A DNA stretch of 64,000 nucleotides from Burkholderia sp. WSM2230 (GCF_000472445.1 NZ_AXAJ01000019.1:1-64000), one strand, 5' to 3'. Positions 52,084-61,768 are shown, counted from the first letter of the stretch. The notes: generated by a model from the sequence alone, not told the origin. Numbers and translations: made by a program.

Positions 52084-53847
52084 ATGAATATGCCCAGCGC
52101 GGAATTCTCCACGTCGGATACCACTCCACACCACGAAGCTGACTCTATCGGCGCCACCGTGCTCATGAAGGCACTGGCCGACGAAGACGTCGAGTTCATC
52201 TGGGGTTATCCGGGCGGTTCGGTACTCTACATTTACGACGAGCTGTACAAGCAGGACAAGTTCGAGCACATCCTCGTGCGCCACGAACAGGCCGCCGTTC
52301 ACGCCGCCGACGCCTACGCGCGTTCCACCGGCAAGGTCGGTGTGTGCCTCGTCACCTCCGGCCCCGGCGTCACCAATGCGGTGACCGGCATCGCCACCGC
52401 CTACATGGATTCGATCCCGATGGTCGTGATCAGCGGCCAGGTGCCGACTGCCGCGATCGGCCAGGACGCGTTCCAGGAGTGCGACACGGTCGGCATCACG
52501 CGTCCCTGCGTGAAGCACAACTTCCTCGTGAAGGACGTGCGCGACCTGGCCGCTACCGTCAAGAAAGCGTTTTTCATTGCCCGTACCGGCCGTCCCGGCC
52601 CGGTGCTGATCGACATTCCGAAAGACGTGTCGAAGGCGCCCTGCCAGTACGAGCCGATCAAAAGCGTGTCGCTGCGCTCGTACAACCCGGTCACGAAGGG
52701 CCACTCCGGTCAGATCCGCAAAGCGGTCTCGCTGCTGCTGTCGGCGAAGCGCCCGTACATCTACACCGGCGGCGGCATCATCCTCGCGGACGCGTCGCGT
52801 GAATTGAACCAGTTCGCCGATCTGCTCGGCTATCCCGTCACCAACACGCTGATGGGTCTGGGCGGCTACCGCGCGAGCGACAAGAAATTCCTCGGCATGC
52901 TCGGCATGCACGGCACGTACGAAGCCAACATGGCGATGCAGCACTGCGACGTGCTGATCGCGATCGGCGCACGCTTCGACGACCGTGTGATCGGCGACCC
53001 GACGCACTTCGCGTCGCGCCCGCGCAAGATCATCCATATCGACATCGATCCTTCGTCCATTTCCAAACGCGTCAAGGTCGACATTCCGATTGTCGGCGAC
53101 GTGAAGGAAGTGCTCAAGGAACTGATCGAGCAGTTGCAGACGGCCGAACATGGCCCGGACACCGCGGCGCTCGCCGACTGGTGGAAGGACATCGAAGCCT
53201 GGCGCGCGAAAGACTGCCTGAAGTTCGACCGCAAAAGCGACGTCATCAAGCCGCAGTACGTGGTGGAAAAGGCGTGGGAGCTGACCGACGGCAACGCGTT
53301 CGTCTGTTCCGACGTCGGCCAGCACCAGATGTGGGCCGCGCAGTTCTATCGCTTCAACAAGCCGCGCCGCTGGATCAATTCGGGCGGCCTCGGCACGATG
53401 GGCTTCGGCCTGCCGGCGGCGATGGGCGTGAAGATGGCGCACCCGGACGACGACGTGCTGTGCATCACCGGCGAAGGCTCGATCCAGATGTGTATTCAGG
53501 AGCTGTCGACCTGCAAGCAGTACGACACGCCTGTGAAGATCATCTCGCTGAACAACCGCTATCTTGGCATGGTGCGCCAGTGGCAGCAGATCGAATACAG
53601 CAAGCGCTATTCGCATTCGTACATGGACGCGCTGCCCGATTTCGTGAAGCTCGCCGAAGCGTACGGCCACGTGGGCATGCGTATCGAACGCACGGCCGAT
53701 GTCGAGCCGGCGCTGAAGGAAGCGCTGCGCCTGAAAGATCGCACGGTGTTTCTCGACTTCCAGACCGACCCCACCGAAAACGTCTGGCCGATGGTCCAGG
53801 CCGGCAAGGGCATCACCGAGATGCTCATGGGTTCGGAAGATCTATAA
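52084..53847 (+). CDS. ilvI: Acetolactate synthase large (catalytic) subunit
   Basis: 587 residues of the thiamine diphosphate family. The pyrimidine-binding domain has VEFIWGYPGGSVLYIYDEL and RHEQAAVHAADAYARSTGKVG with the catalytic Glu; the diphosphate-binding motif is ITGEGSIQMCIQELS...NN. It condenses pyruvate, or pyruvate with 2-oxobutyrate, in valine, leucine and isoleucine synthesis. First gene of ilvI-ilvH-ilvC. Confidence 0.96.
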   Translation: MNMPSAEFSTSDTTPHHEADSIGATVLMKALADEDVEFIWGYPGGSVLYIYDELYKQDKFEHILVRHEQAAVHAADAYARSTGKVGVCLVTSGPGVTNAVTGIATAYMDSIPMVVISGQVPTAAIGQDAFQECDTVGITRPCVKHNFLVKDVRDLAATVKKAFFIARTGRPGPVLIDIPKDVSKAPCQYEPIKSVSLRSYNPVTKGHSGQIRKAVSLLLSAKRPYIYTGGGIILADASRELNQFADLLGYPVTNTLMGLGGYRASDKKFLGMLGMHGTYEANMAMQHCDVLIAIGARFDDRVIGDPTHFASRPRKIIHIDIDPSSISKRVKVDIPIVGDVKEVLKELIEQLQTAEHGPDTAALADWWKDIEAWRAKDCLKFDRKSDVIKPQYVVEKAWELTDGNAFVCSDVGQHQMWAAQFYRFNKPRRWINSGGLGTMGFGLPAAMGVKMAHPDDDVLCITGEGSIQMCIQELSTCKQYDTPVKIISLNNRYLGMVRQWQQIEYSKRYSHSYMDALPDFVKLAEAYGHVGMRIERTADVEPALKEALRLKDRTVFLDFQTDPTENVWPMVQAGKGITEMLMGSEDL

Positions 53848-53958
53848 CGGCGGTTTTTAGTGTCGGCTTCGTCGCGCACGTCTTCATAAAAGGCGAAAGC
53901 GCACGAAGCGGCGCCCAACCGTTCGCAGACATCGACAAACATCTGGAAGAAGCGAAAC

Positions 53959-54450
53959 ATGAGACACATTATTTCCGTCCTGCTGGAAAACGAACCGGGC
54001 GCGCTCTCGCGCGTGGTCGGTCTCTTCTCGGCACGCGGCTACAACATTGAAACCTTGACGGTGGCTCCGACCGAAGACCGTTCGCTGTCGCGCATGACCA
54101 TCGTCTCCATTGGCTCGGACGACGTGATCGAACAGATCACGAAGCATCTGAACCGCCTGATCGAGGTGGTGAAAGTGGTCGACCTGACCGAGGGCGCCCA
54201 CATTGAGCGCGAGCTGATGTTGATCAAGGTGAGGGCGGTCGGCAAGGAACGTGAGGAAATGAAGCGGATGTCGGATATCTTCCGCGGCCGCATCATCGAC
54301 GTCACCGAAAAGACCTACACGATCGAACTGACGGGCGCTAGCGACAAGCTCGACGCTTTCATCGAAGGGCTCGATTCCACGGCGATTCTCGAAACGGTCC
54401 GTACGGGCAGCTCGGGCATCGGTCGCGGCGAGCGCATCCTGAAGGTGTAA
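53959..54450 (+). CDS. ilvH: Acetolactate synthase small (regulatory) subunit
   Basis: 163 residues. The N-terminal ACT domain starts MRHIISVLLENEPGALSRVVGLFSARGYNIETLTV, and the C-terminal domain has ELTGASDKLDAFIEGL. It binds valine and gives feedback inhibition of the large subunit. It follows ilvI after 111 bp. Confidence 0.97.
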   Translation: MRHIISVLLENEPGALSRVVGLFSARGYNIETLTVAPTEDRSLSRMTIVSIGSDDVIEQITKHLNRLIEVVKVVDLTEGAHIERELMLIKVRAVGKEREEMKRMSDIFRGRIIDVTEKTYTIELTGASDKLDAFIEGLDSTAILETVRTGSSGIGRGERILKV

Positions 54451-54595
54451 CGCCAGAAGGAATTTTCGCGCCGTCAGGCGTTATCCGATCAGGCCGGTTT
54501 GTGCCTCAGGAATCCGGCCACGCAACACACACGCAACACACTATTCGCAGCATTTGAATTTCACTGAATCATCCGAATTTAGCCAAGGAACCGAC

Positions 54596-55612
54596 ATGAA
54601 AGTTTTCTACGACAAGGACGCCGATCTCTCCCTCATCAAGGGCAAGCAGGTCACCATCATCGGCTATGGCTCGCAAGGCCATGCGCACGCGCTGAACCTG
54701 AAGGAAAGCGGCGTGAACATCACGGTCGGTCTGCGCAAGGGCGGCGCATCGTGGAGCAAGGCCGAGAACGCCGGCCTGCAGGTGAAGGAAGTGGCGGAAG
54801 CCGTGAAGGGCGCGGACGTCGTCATGATGCTGTTGCCGGACGAGCAGATCGCTGAAGTCTACGCGAAGGAAGTTCACGCGAACATCAAGCAAGGCGCGGC
54901 GCTCGCGTTCGCGCACGGCTTTAACGTGCACTACGGCCAGGTGATTCCGCGTGCGGATCTGGACGTCATCATGATCGCGCCGAAGGCGCCGGGCCACACG
55001 GTTCGCGGCACCTACTCGCAAGGCGGCGGCGTGCCCCACCTGATCGCAGTCGCGCAAGACAAGTCGGGCGCAGCACGTGACATCGCGCTGTCGTACGCAG
55101 CGGCAAACGGCGGCGGCCGCGCCGGCATCATCGAAACGAATTTCCGCGAAGAAACGGAAACCGACCTGTTCGGCGAACAGGCCGTGCTGTGCGGCGGTAC
55201 CGTCGACCTGATCAAGGCCGGTTTCGAAACGCTGGTCGAAGCAGGCTACGCGCCGGAAATGGCGTACTTCGAGTGCCTGCACGAACTGAAGCTGATCGTC
55301 GACCTGATCTACGAAGGCGGCATCGCGAACATGAACTACTCGATCTCGAACAACGCCGAGTACGGCGAGTACGTGACGGGTCCGCGCATCGTGACGGCTG
55401 AAACGAAGAAGGCGATGAAGGCCGTGCTGACCGACATTCAGACAGGCGAGTACGCGAAGAGCTTCATCATCGAAAACAAGGCCGGCGCTCCGACGCTGCA
55501 ATCGCGCCGCCGTTTGACCGCCGAGCACCAGATCGAGCAGGTCGGCTCGAAGCTGCGCGCCATGATGCCGTGGATCGCGAAGAACAAGCTGGTCGACCAG
55601 TCGAAGAACTAA
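54596..55612 (+). CDS. ilvC: Ketol-acid reductoisomerase (NADP+)
   Basis: 338 residues, class I. ATG 54596 (MKVFYDKDADLSLIKG) is chosen after CAAGGAACCGAC. The Rossmann motif IIGYGSQGHAHALNL is near residue 20, and the knotted C-terminal domain has AGIIETNFREETETDLFGEQAVLCGG with metal-binding Asp/Glu, and YFECLHELKLIVDLIYEGG. It rearranges and reduces acetolactate for branched-chain amino acid synthesis. A terminator follows. Confidence 0.97.
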   Translation: MKVFYDKDADLSLIKGKQVTIIGYGSQGHAHALNLKESGVNITVGLRKGGASWSKAENAGLQVKEVAEAVKGADVVMMLLPDEQIAEVYAKEVHANIKQGAALAFAHGFNVHYGQVIPRADLDVIMIAPKAPGHTVRGTYSQGGGVPHLIAVAQDKSGAARDIALSYAAANGGGRAGIIETNFREETETDLFGEQAVLCGGTVDLIKAGFETLVEAGYAPEMAYFECLHELKLIVDLIYEGGIANMNYSISNNAEYGEYVTGPRIVTAETKKAMKAVLTDIQTGEYAKSFIIENKAGAPTLQSRRRLTAEHQIEQVGSKLRAMMPWIAKNKLVDQSKN

Positions 55613-55674
55613 GAAGTCCGTTTTATCGCACAAAGCCGGCGCGGTGCGTCGCCGCATGCGCCGGTAATGCAAAT

Positions 55675-55709
55675 AGCCGCCCAAGGGTGCTGAACCCTGG
55701 GCGGCTTTT
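55675..55709 (+). terminator. Rho-independent terminator after ilvC
   Basis: AGCCGCCC and AGGG pair with CCCT and GGGCGGCT, with one bulged A, followed by TTTT. The next gene, psd, starts 38 bp on, so it needs its own promoter or readthrough. Confidence 0.85.
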
Positions 55710-55746
55710 GCTATCCTACGGTTTTACAAAAACACTGAAGCCATCC

Positions 55747-56385
55747 ATGAATTACCCACATCCGATCATCGCGCGAGAAGGCTGGCCGTTCATTGCCATC
55801 GCGGCCGTCGTAGCATTACTGGTTCACGCTTTCGCGGGGTTCGGCTTTGCTTGGATCTTCTGGCTGATCCTGATCTTCGTCGTGCAGTTCTTCCGCGATC
55901 CGGCGCGCCCGATTCCCACGCAGGCAAACGCCGTTCTGTGTCCTGCCGACGGGCGCATCGTCGCGGTCGAGACCGCGCACGATCCGTATGCCAATCGTGA
56001 AGCGCTCAAGATCAGCGTGTTCATGAACGTATTCAACGTGCATTCGCAACGCTCTCCGGTGGACGGAGCGATCTCCAAGGTCGAATACTTTCCGGGCGCC
56101 TATCTGAACGCGGCAGTGGACAAGGCTTCGCTCGAAAACGAGCGTAATGCGGTCGTGATCGAAATGGCCGGCGGCCACACGGTGACCTCCGTGCAGATCG
56201 CCGGTTTGATTGCGCGGCGCATTCTTTGCTACGTCCGTGCAGGTGAGCCGCTTACGCGCGGTCAACGGTACGGCTTTATCCGCTTCGGCTCGCGCGTCGA
56301 CGTGTATCTGCCGGTGGGCAGCCGTCCGCGTGTGTCGATCGGCGAGAAGGTGTCGGCGTCGTCGACGATCCTCGCTGAACTGTAA
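55747..56385 (+). CDS. psd: Phosphatidylserine decarboxylase proenzyme
   Basis: 212 residues, short Psd type. One or two N-terminal membrane segments (FIAIAAVVALLVHAFAGFGFAWIFW) are followed by the catalytic part with FFRDPARPIP, CPADGRI and NVFNVHSQRSPVDG. The self-cleavage site is RFGSRVDVYLP, where Ser182 becomes the pyruvoyl group. It makes phosphatidylethanolamine from phosphatidylserine. pssA follows after 24 bp. Confidence 0.95.
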   Translation: MNYPHPIIAREGWPFIAIAAVVALLVHAFAGFGFAWIFWLILIFVVQFFRDPARPIPTQANAVLCPADGRIVAVETAHDPYANREALKISVFMNVFNVHSQRSPVDGAISKVEYFPGAYLNAAVDKASLENERNAVVIEMAGGHTVTSVQIAGLIARRILCYVRAGEPLTRGQRYGFIRFGSRVDVYLPVGSRPRVSIGEKVSASSTILAEL

Positions 56386-56409
56386 AGCGGCACAAAGGAG
56401 GTTGTCCGA

Positions 56410-57276
56410 ATGGCCGCATTCAAACCGCGCCGCCCGCGCACCAGTGGACCGCTGCCGCGTCCGTTCCGCCGCAACAAGCCGATCGTGACGGAGTCGCCGG
56501 CCGTGGACAGCCGGCGCGCGCAGCGTCAGCAGTTCCTGAGAAAGCGCGGCATCTATCTGCTGCCGAACGCGTTCACCACCGCAGCGCTCTTTTGCGGTTT
56601 TTTCGCCGTCGTCCAGGCAATGAACGTGCGCTTCGAAATTGCCGCCATCGCGATCTTCGTGGCGATGGTGCTCGACGGCATGGACGGCCGGGTCGCCCGT
56701 ATGACGCATACGCAAAGTGCGTTCGGCGAGCAGTTCGACAGTCTGTCGGACATGGTGTCGTTCGGTGTCGCGCCGGCGCTCGTCATGTATGAGTGGATCC
56801 TGAAAGACCTCGGGCGCTGGGGCTGGCTCGCTGCGTTCGTCTATTGCTCGGGTGCGGCGTTGCGGCTCGCGCGTTTCAATACCAACATCGGCGTGGTCGA
56901 CAAGCGGTTCTTCCAGGGCATGCCGAGCCCGGCCGCGGCCGCGCTGATCGCGGGCTTCGTGTGGCTCGCCACCGACAATCGCGTGCCGCTCAAGCTCGTC
57001 TGGCTGCCATGGGTTGCCTTCGTGCTGACCATTTACGCGGGCGTGACAATGGTCTCAAACGCGCCGTTCTATAGCGGCAAGGCGCTCGACGTGCGGCATC
57101 GCGTGCCGTTTGGCGTGATCCTGCTCGTGGTGGTGGCGTTTGTGCTGGTGTCGTCCGATCCGCCCTTGATGCTGTTCGGCCTGTTCGTGCTGTACGGCTT
57201 GTCAGGCTATGTGTTCTGGGCTTACCAGGCGGTGCGGGGCAGGGGCAATCCGGCTCGTTCGGTCGCGCACGACTGA
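56410..57276 (+). CDS. pssA: CDP-diacylglycerol--serine O-phosphatidyltransferase
   Basis: 288 residues, type II integral membrane enzyme. The ATG is preceded by AAAGGAGGTTGTCCGA. A basic 45-residue N-terminus leads into about eight helices. The CDP-alcohol phosphotransferase signature D-G-x2-A-R-x8-G-x3-D-x3-D is seen as DGMDGRVARMTHTQSAFGEQ followed by FDSLSD. It makes phosphatidylserine, the substrate of the adjacent Psd, so the pair covers phosphatidylethanolamine synthesis. Confidence 0.95.
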   Translation: MAAFKPRRPRTSGPLPRPFRRNKPIVTESPAVDSRRAQRQQFLRKRGIYLLPNAFTTAALFCGFFAVVQAMNVRFEIAAIAIFVAMVLDGMDGRVARMTHTQSAFGEQFDSLSDMVSFGVAPALVMYEWILKDLGRWGWLAAFVYCSGAALRLARFNTNIGVVDKRFFQGMPSPAAAALIAGFVWLATDNRVPLKLVWLPWVAFVLTIYAGVTMVSNAPFYSGKALDVRHRVPFGVILLVVVAFVLVSSDPPLMLFGLFVLYGLSGYVFWAYQAVRGRGNPARSVAHD

Positions 57277-57330
57277 TGATCGGCTGATAGGCGTTTCGCG
57301 CGTTCTCGTCGCGACGTGCGGGCATGAGAC

Positions 57331-57362
57331 AACGGCGTCGTTCGGGGCGCCGTTTCTTTTTT
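57331..57362 (+). terminator. Rho-independent terminator after pssA
   Basis: AACGGCG pairs with CGCCGTT over a 10-nt loop, followed by TCTTTTTT. Confidence 0.75.
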
Positions 57363-57615
57363 GGAGTCTGCTTGCGAGGCTGTTTGCACGCGCCCGCATG
57401 ACGCTCGAGGAAACACCCGCCCAACGCTTGAGGACTGCTCATCAAGCGCATATCAAGCGCACAGAAAGCGCCCGCCAGGCAGGCCTGGCGCCAATTGCAC
57501 GGCGGGTGGATTGTCGCTATAGTCGTTGGATGACTGCGTCCACGTTCCCTTTTTGGATCGACGCCGCGGCTGCGAGCCGGGCCGGCATCAACCCGCGCTG
57601 ACGGGCCTGCCGACT

Positions 57616-57676
57616 GGCGGCAACCACCGCGGCAACCACCGGCGGCAACCACCGCGGCGACTACCGGCGGCAACCA
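57616..57676. repeat. 12/13-bp alternating tandem repeat upstream of leuA
   Basis: Units GGCGGCAACCACC and GCGGCAACCACC alternate for about five copies with few changes. Located 125 to 185 bp before leuA. Confidence 0.8.
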
Positions 57677-57801
57677 GGTCAACCGGCAATGTCGCTGTTC
57701 GCCTCGTGCGGGCCTCGGCGCCGCTCCTCGTGCAGACCACAACCGCATCCTGATTCCAACATCCACTTCCCCCAATTGAACGACTCCGCAGGAGACCCGA
57801 C

Positions 57802-59349
57802 ATGTCCGACAAACTGATCATATTCGACACTACGCTGCGCGACGGCGAGCAATCGCCTGGCGCCTCGATGACGAAAGAAGAAAAAATTCGTATCGCGAAG
57901 CAACTCGAGCGGATGAAAGTGGATGTGATCGAAGCCGGCTTCGCGGCCAGTTCAAACGGCGACTTCGACTCGATTCACACCATCGCGGGATTGATCAAGG
58001 AGAGCACGATCTGCTCGCTCGCCCGCGCGAACGACAAGGACATTCAACGCGCGGCGGACGCGCTCAAGCCCGCCGAGCGCTTCCGCATTCACACGTTCAT
58101 CGCGACCTCGCCGTTGCACATGGAAAAGAAGCTGCGCATGACGCCGGACCAGGTGTTCGAGCAGGCGAAGCTTGCCGTGCGCTTCGCACGCAAATTCACG
58201 GACGACGTGGAGTTTTCCCCCGAAGACGGCAGCCGCTCGGATATGGACTTCCTGTGCCGCGTGCTGGAAGCGGTGATCGCGGAAGGCGCGACCACCATCA
58301 ACATCGCGGATACGGTCGGCTATGGCGTGCCGGAGCTGTACGGCAATCTCGTCAAGACGCTGCGCGAGCGCATTCCGAACTCGCATAAGGCGGTGTTCTC
58401 CGTGCATTGCCATAACGACCTCGGCATGGCCGTCGCGAATTCGCTGGCGGGCGTGCAGATTGGCGGCGCGCGTCAGGTCGAGTGCACGATCAACGGTCTC
58501 GGCGAGCGGGCGGGCAATACGTCGCTCGAGGAAATCGTGATGGCGGTGAAGACCCGCAAAGATTATTTCGGGCTTGAACTGGGCCTCGACACGACGCAGA
58601 TCGTGCCGGCGTCCAAGCTCGTGTCGCAAATCACCGGTTTCGTCGTGCAGCCGAACAAGGCCGTGGTCGGCGCGAACGCATTCGCGCATGCGTCGGGCAT
58701 CCACCAGGACGGCGTGCTGAAGGCGCGCGACACCTACGAAATCATGCGGGCGGAAGACGTGGGCTGGAGCGCGAACAAGATCGTGCTCGGCAAGCTGTCC
58801 GGCCGCAATGCGTTCAAGCAGCGTCTGCAGGAACTGGGCATTGCGCTCGACAGCGAGGCGGAACTCAACACCGCATTCGCACGCTTCAAGGAGCTGGCCG
58901 ATCGCAAGGCAGAGATTTTCGACGAAGACATCATCGCGATCGTCACCGAGGAATCGGCCGAGGCACAGGAGAGGGAGCACTACAAGTTCGTGTCGTTGTC
59001 GCAGCATTCGGAGACCGGCGAGCAGCCGCACGCGAAGATCGTGTTCGCGGTGGACGGCAAGGAAATCACCGGCGAGGCGCGTGGCAACGGTCCGGTGGAT
59101 GCCACGCTCAACGCGATCGAAACGGAAGTGGGCAGCGGTTCGGAATTGCTGCTGTACTCGGTGAACGCAATCACCACCGGCACGCAGGCGCAAGGCGAAG
59201 TCACGGTGCGGCTCTCGAAGAGCGGGCGCATCGTCAATGGTGTCGGCACCGATCCGGACATTGTCGCCGCGTCGGCGAAAGCGTATATCTCGGCGCTCAA
59301 CAAGCTGTACTCGAACTCCGACAAGCTTAATCCGCAGCGCTCGGAGTGA
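57802..59349 (+). CDS. leuA: 2-isopropylmalate synthase
   Basis: 515 residues. The HMGL-like TIM barrel starts with IIFDTTLRDGEQSPGASM (metal and substrate residues) and has VFSVHCHNDLGMAVANSLAG with metal-binding His residues. The C-terminal LeuA dimer domain, about residues 390-510, binds leucine for feedback inhibition. It commits 2-oxoisovalerate, the product of the ilv pathway, to leucine. GCAGGAGACCCGAC precedes the ATG. Confidence 0.96.
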   Translation: MSDKLIIFDTTLRDGEQSPGASMTKEEKIRIAKQLERMKVDVIEAGFAASSNGDFDSIHTIAGLIKESTICSLARANDKDIQRAADALKPAERFRIHTFIATSPLHMEKKLRMTPDQVFEQAKLAVRFARKFTDDVEFSPEDGSRSDMDFLCRVLEAVIAEGATTINIADTVGYGVPELYGNLVKTLRERIPNSHKAVFSVHCHNDLGMAVANSLAGVQIGGARQVECTINGLGERAGNTSLEEIVMAVKTRKDYFGLELGLDTTQIVPASKLVSQITGFVVQPNKAVVGANAFAHASGIHQDGVLKARDTYEIMRAEDVGWSANKIVLGKLSGRNAFKQRLQELGIALDSEAELNTAFARFKELADRKAEIFDEDIIAIVTEESAEAQEREHYKFVSLSQHSETGEQPHAKIVFAVDGKEITGEARGNGPVDATLNAIETEVGSGSELLLYSVNAITTGTQAQGEVTVRLSKSGRIVNGVGTDPDIVAASAKAYISALNKLYSNSDKLNPQRSE

Positions 59350-59407
59350 AGCTCTACCAAGCGCTTGCCATTAGCAGCCTGGCAGGCGCGCAACTGCTAA
59401 AGGCAGG

Positions 59408-59441
59408 AAGCCCCGCACCTCGAACGGCGCGGGGCTTTTTC
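59408..59441 (+). terminator. Rho-independent terminator after leuA
   Basis: AAGCCCCGC pairs with GCGGGGCTT (9 bp) around a 12-nt loop, then TTT. Confidence 0.85.
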
Positions 59442-59485
59442 CATGCGGCGTGCGGGTGCCGCTCGCACGCCGCAGTCTCCCCACG

Positions 59486-61054
59486 TTACTCGGTTGCCGG
59501 TCGCCGCATCGACCAGCTGCGCGCGGCGCGCGTCCTGGTGCGGGCCTGATGCCGCACTTCTACTGAAATGCCGCGGCGGGGCGCATCCTCGGCGAAACTG
59601 TCGAGCATTTCACGCACGTCGTGATCGACGAAGTCGGCGCGCGTCGCATCCGCGATCAGCGTTGCGCCGTCGGGAATCTGCTGCAGATAGTGCTTGAGCG
59701 GCACCTTGCCGAGAAACGACACGTCCTTGCGGAACGACAGCAAGTAGTGGTCGCCATGTTGCGCCAGCACGATAGGGCGGCGCAGATTCGCATACAACGC
59801 GAACAGCACGCTGCACAGAATGCCGAGCACGATGCCGATCAACAGGTCCGTCGCGAGCACGCCGACCAGCGTGACGATAAACGGCGCGAAGGGCGCGAAT
59901 CCCTGCCTGGCGACCGCGACGAACAGCGACGGCTTGGCGAGCTTGAGTCCCGTGAAAATCAGAATCGCTGCAAGGCAGGCGAGCGGGATCAGGTTGATGA
60001 CGCTCGTCAGCGCGAACACGCTGACGAGCAGCAGCACGCCGTGGATGATTGCCGACAGCCGGCTTTGCGCGCCGGCATGCACGTTCGCGGAACTGCGCAC
60101 GATCACCGCGGTGATCGGCAGGCCGCCGATAGCGCCGGCAATCAGATTGCCCACGCCTTGGGCCTTCAGTTCGCGGTCCGGCGGCGCGGGGCGGCGCTCA
60201 GGGTCGATCTGCTCGACCGCTTCCAGACTCAGCAAGGTCTCGAGACTCGCGACGATCGCGAGCGTAATTGCCACGCGCCACACATCCGGATTGACGAGCT
60301 GGGCGAAATGCGGACCGAAGTCGGCCCATTCGAGCGCGACGCTCAAGGCAGCGAACGATTCGAGCGACGGCAACGCGACCCGGTGTTCGGCCTGTGGCGC
60401 GAGCGACGGCGCGAGCAGATTCAGCAGCAGCGTCGCGCCGATACCCAACAGCACGACGGCGAGCGGCGCGGGCACGATGCGCACGAGCGCGAAGCGGCGC
60501 ATGGGGCGCGTTTCCCACGCCATCAGGATCGCCAATGAGAGCAGCGTGATCACGCACGCCACCACCGAAACGCCGCCGAACGGCGCCATGATCGTGCCGG
60601 CCGTCTGAGCGGCGCCTTGCGCTTGCCCGTTGACGAGCCCGAGCGCGAGCGGGAACTGCTTGACGATCAGCAGGACACCGATCGCGGCGAGCATGCCCTT
60701 GATGACCGGCGACGGCACATACGCGGCGAAGCGGCCCGCCTTAAGCATGCCGAAGCCGAACTGGATCGCGCCGGACAGCAGCACGGCCGCGAGGAACGCG
60801 GAAAAGCTGCCGAGCTGCGCAATGCCGTCGACGACGATCACGACGAGGCCCGCCGCGGGTCCGCTGACGCTCAGGCGCGAGCCGCTCAGAACGGCGACGA
60901 CCAGCCCGCCGACGATGCCTGAGACGAGCCCGGCGAACGGCTCGACGCCGGACGCATTGGCAATGCCGAGGCACAGCGGCAGAGCCACCAGAAAGACGAC
61001 GGTGCCCGCAAGCGCGTCGCGCTGAAACGTTGAAAAGAATTCTCGAAGATTCAT
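59486..61054 (-). CDS. SulP family anion transporter, probable bicarbonate transporter
   Basis: 522 residues from ATG 61054 (MNLREFFSTFQRDALAG); an ATG five codons earlier is possible. About 11 to 12 membrane helices carry the SulP pattern VSGPAAGLVVIV and RFAAYVPSPVIKGMLAAIG. A C-terminal STAS domain follows (ATLIADATRADFVDHDVREM). Placement 78 bp after a beta-carbonic anhydrase on the same strand suggests bicarbonate as substrate, as in SulP-carbonic anhydrase pairs and fusions known elsewhere. Confidence 0.9.
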   Translation of the reverse strand: MNLREFFSTFQRDALAGTVVFLVALPLCLGIANASGVEPFAGLVSGIVGGLVVAVLSGSRLSVSGPAAGLVVIVVDGIAQLGSFSAFLAAVLLSGAIQFGFGMLKAGRFAAYVPSPVIKGMLAAIGVLLIVKQFPLALGLVNGQAQGAAQTAGTIMAPFGGVSVVACVITLLSLAILMAWETRPMRRFALVRIVPAPLAVVLLGIGATLLLNLLAPSLAPQAEHRVALPSLESFAALSVALEWADFGPHFAQLVNPDVWRVAITLAIVASLETLLSLEAVEQIDPERRPAPPDRELKAQGVGNLIAGAIGGLPITAVIVRSSANVHAGAQSRLSAIIHGVLLLVSVFALTSVINLIPLACLAAILIFTGLKLAKPSLFVAVARQGFAPFAPFIVTLVGVLATDLLIGIVLGILCSVLFALYANLRRPIVLAQHGDHYLLSFRKDVSFLGKVPLKHYLQQIPDGATLIADATRADFVDHDVREMLDSFAEDAPRRGISVEVRHQARTRTRAARSWSMRRPATE

Positions 61055-61132
61055 GGTGTCGGGGCGCATGGGTTGATGCCTGATGACAGGCGAGGGCTGT
61101 ACCGGATATGGCCGGCGCGAGGCGGCGCCGCG

Positions 61133-61768
61133 CTAGGCCGCGCTGTGGGCGGCTGTCTCGCAGGTCATCGCGTCGTCGGCCTCGTAGCCCGACGTGAGCA
61201 CCTTCAGGCGCCCGTCTTCGAGCGCGAAGATCCAGCCGTGCACCAGCGGCGCGGGCTGTGCGTCGCGCACGATCGGATTCGCGCGAAGCTGGCGCACCTG
61301 CTCGAGCACGTTCAGTTCGGCGAGGCGGTCGACGCGCTCGCGTTCGCTCGCCCGCGCGTCGAGTTCGTCGCGATGCGTTCTCGCGAGCGAGCACAGCGGC
61401 GCGATACGGCGGTTCACATGTGGCAGCCCCGGATCGGGCGGCAGCAGCGAGGCGCGCACGCCGCCGCAGCCGTAGTGTCCGCAGACGATCACATGGCCGA
61501 CCTGCAGCACGCGCACGGCGTATTCGAGAACGCTCGCGGAGTTGTCGTCGTCGGGATGAAAAAGGTTGGCGATGTTGCGGTGGACGAACAGGTCGCCCGG
61601 CTCGCAATGCGTAATGGTTTCAGCGGGCACGCGGCTGTCCGAGCAGCCGATCCACAGCACATGCGGATTCTGACCGCGCGCGAGATCGCGGAAAAACTCG
61701 GGGTTGCGCTCGGCGGTGTCGTGCGCCCATGCGACGTTGGCAACGAGAAGGCGTTTTGGACGATTCAT
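61133..61768 (-). CDS. can: Beta-class carbonic anhydrase
   Basis: 211 residues from ATG 61768, which has TGGAG at a good distance; ATGs 5 and 9 codons upstream are alternatives. The zinc ligands are Cys42 (WIGCSDSR), His98 and Cys101 (CGHYGCGGV), with Asp44 and Arg46 as the catalytic dyad. It interconverts CO2 and bicarbonate. It is the first gene of an operon with the SulP transporter. Confidence 0.94.
   Translation of the reverse strand: MNRPKRLLVANVAWAHDTAERNPEFFRDLARGQNPHVLWIGCSDSRVPAETITHCEPGDLFVHRNIANLFHPDDDNSASVLEYAVRVLQVGHVIVCGHYGCGGVRASLLPPDPGLPHVNRRIAPLCSLARTHRDELDARASERERVDRLAELNVLEQVRQLRANPIVRDAQPAPLVHGWIFALEDGRLKVLTSGYEADDAMTCETAAHSAA

Larger units (their letters stand above)
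57277..57801. other. Long leader region upstream of leuA with tandem repeats
   Basis: About 525 bp. It contains a terminator for pssA (57331-57362), a 12/13-bp repeat array (57616-57676) and a 23-codon ORF at 57530-57601 (start MTASTFPFWIDA) with no Leu codons. No classical leu attenuator was identified. The leuA promoter is not obvious. Confidence 0.5.

Noticed and set aside
57530..57601. 23-codon ORF upstream of leuA as a leader peptide
   Set aside because: It has no leucine codons and no clear ribosome-binding site, so it does not support classical attenuation. Kept only as a comment in the leuA leader.
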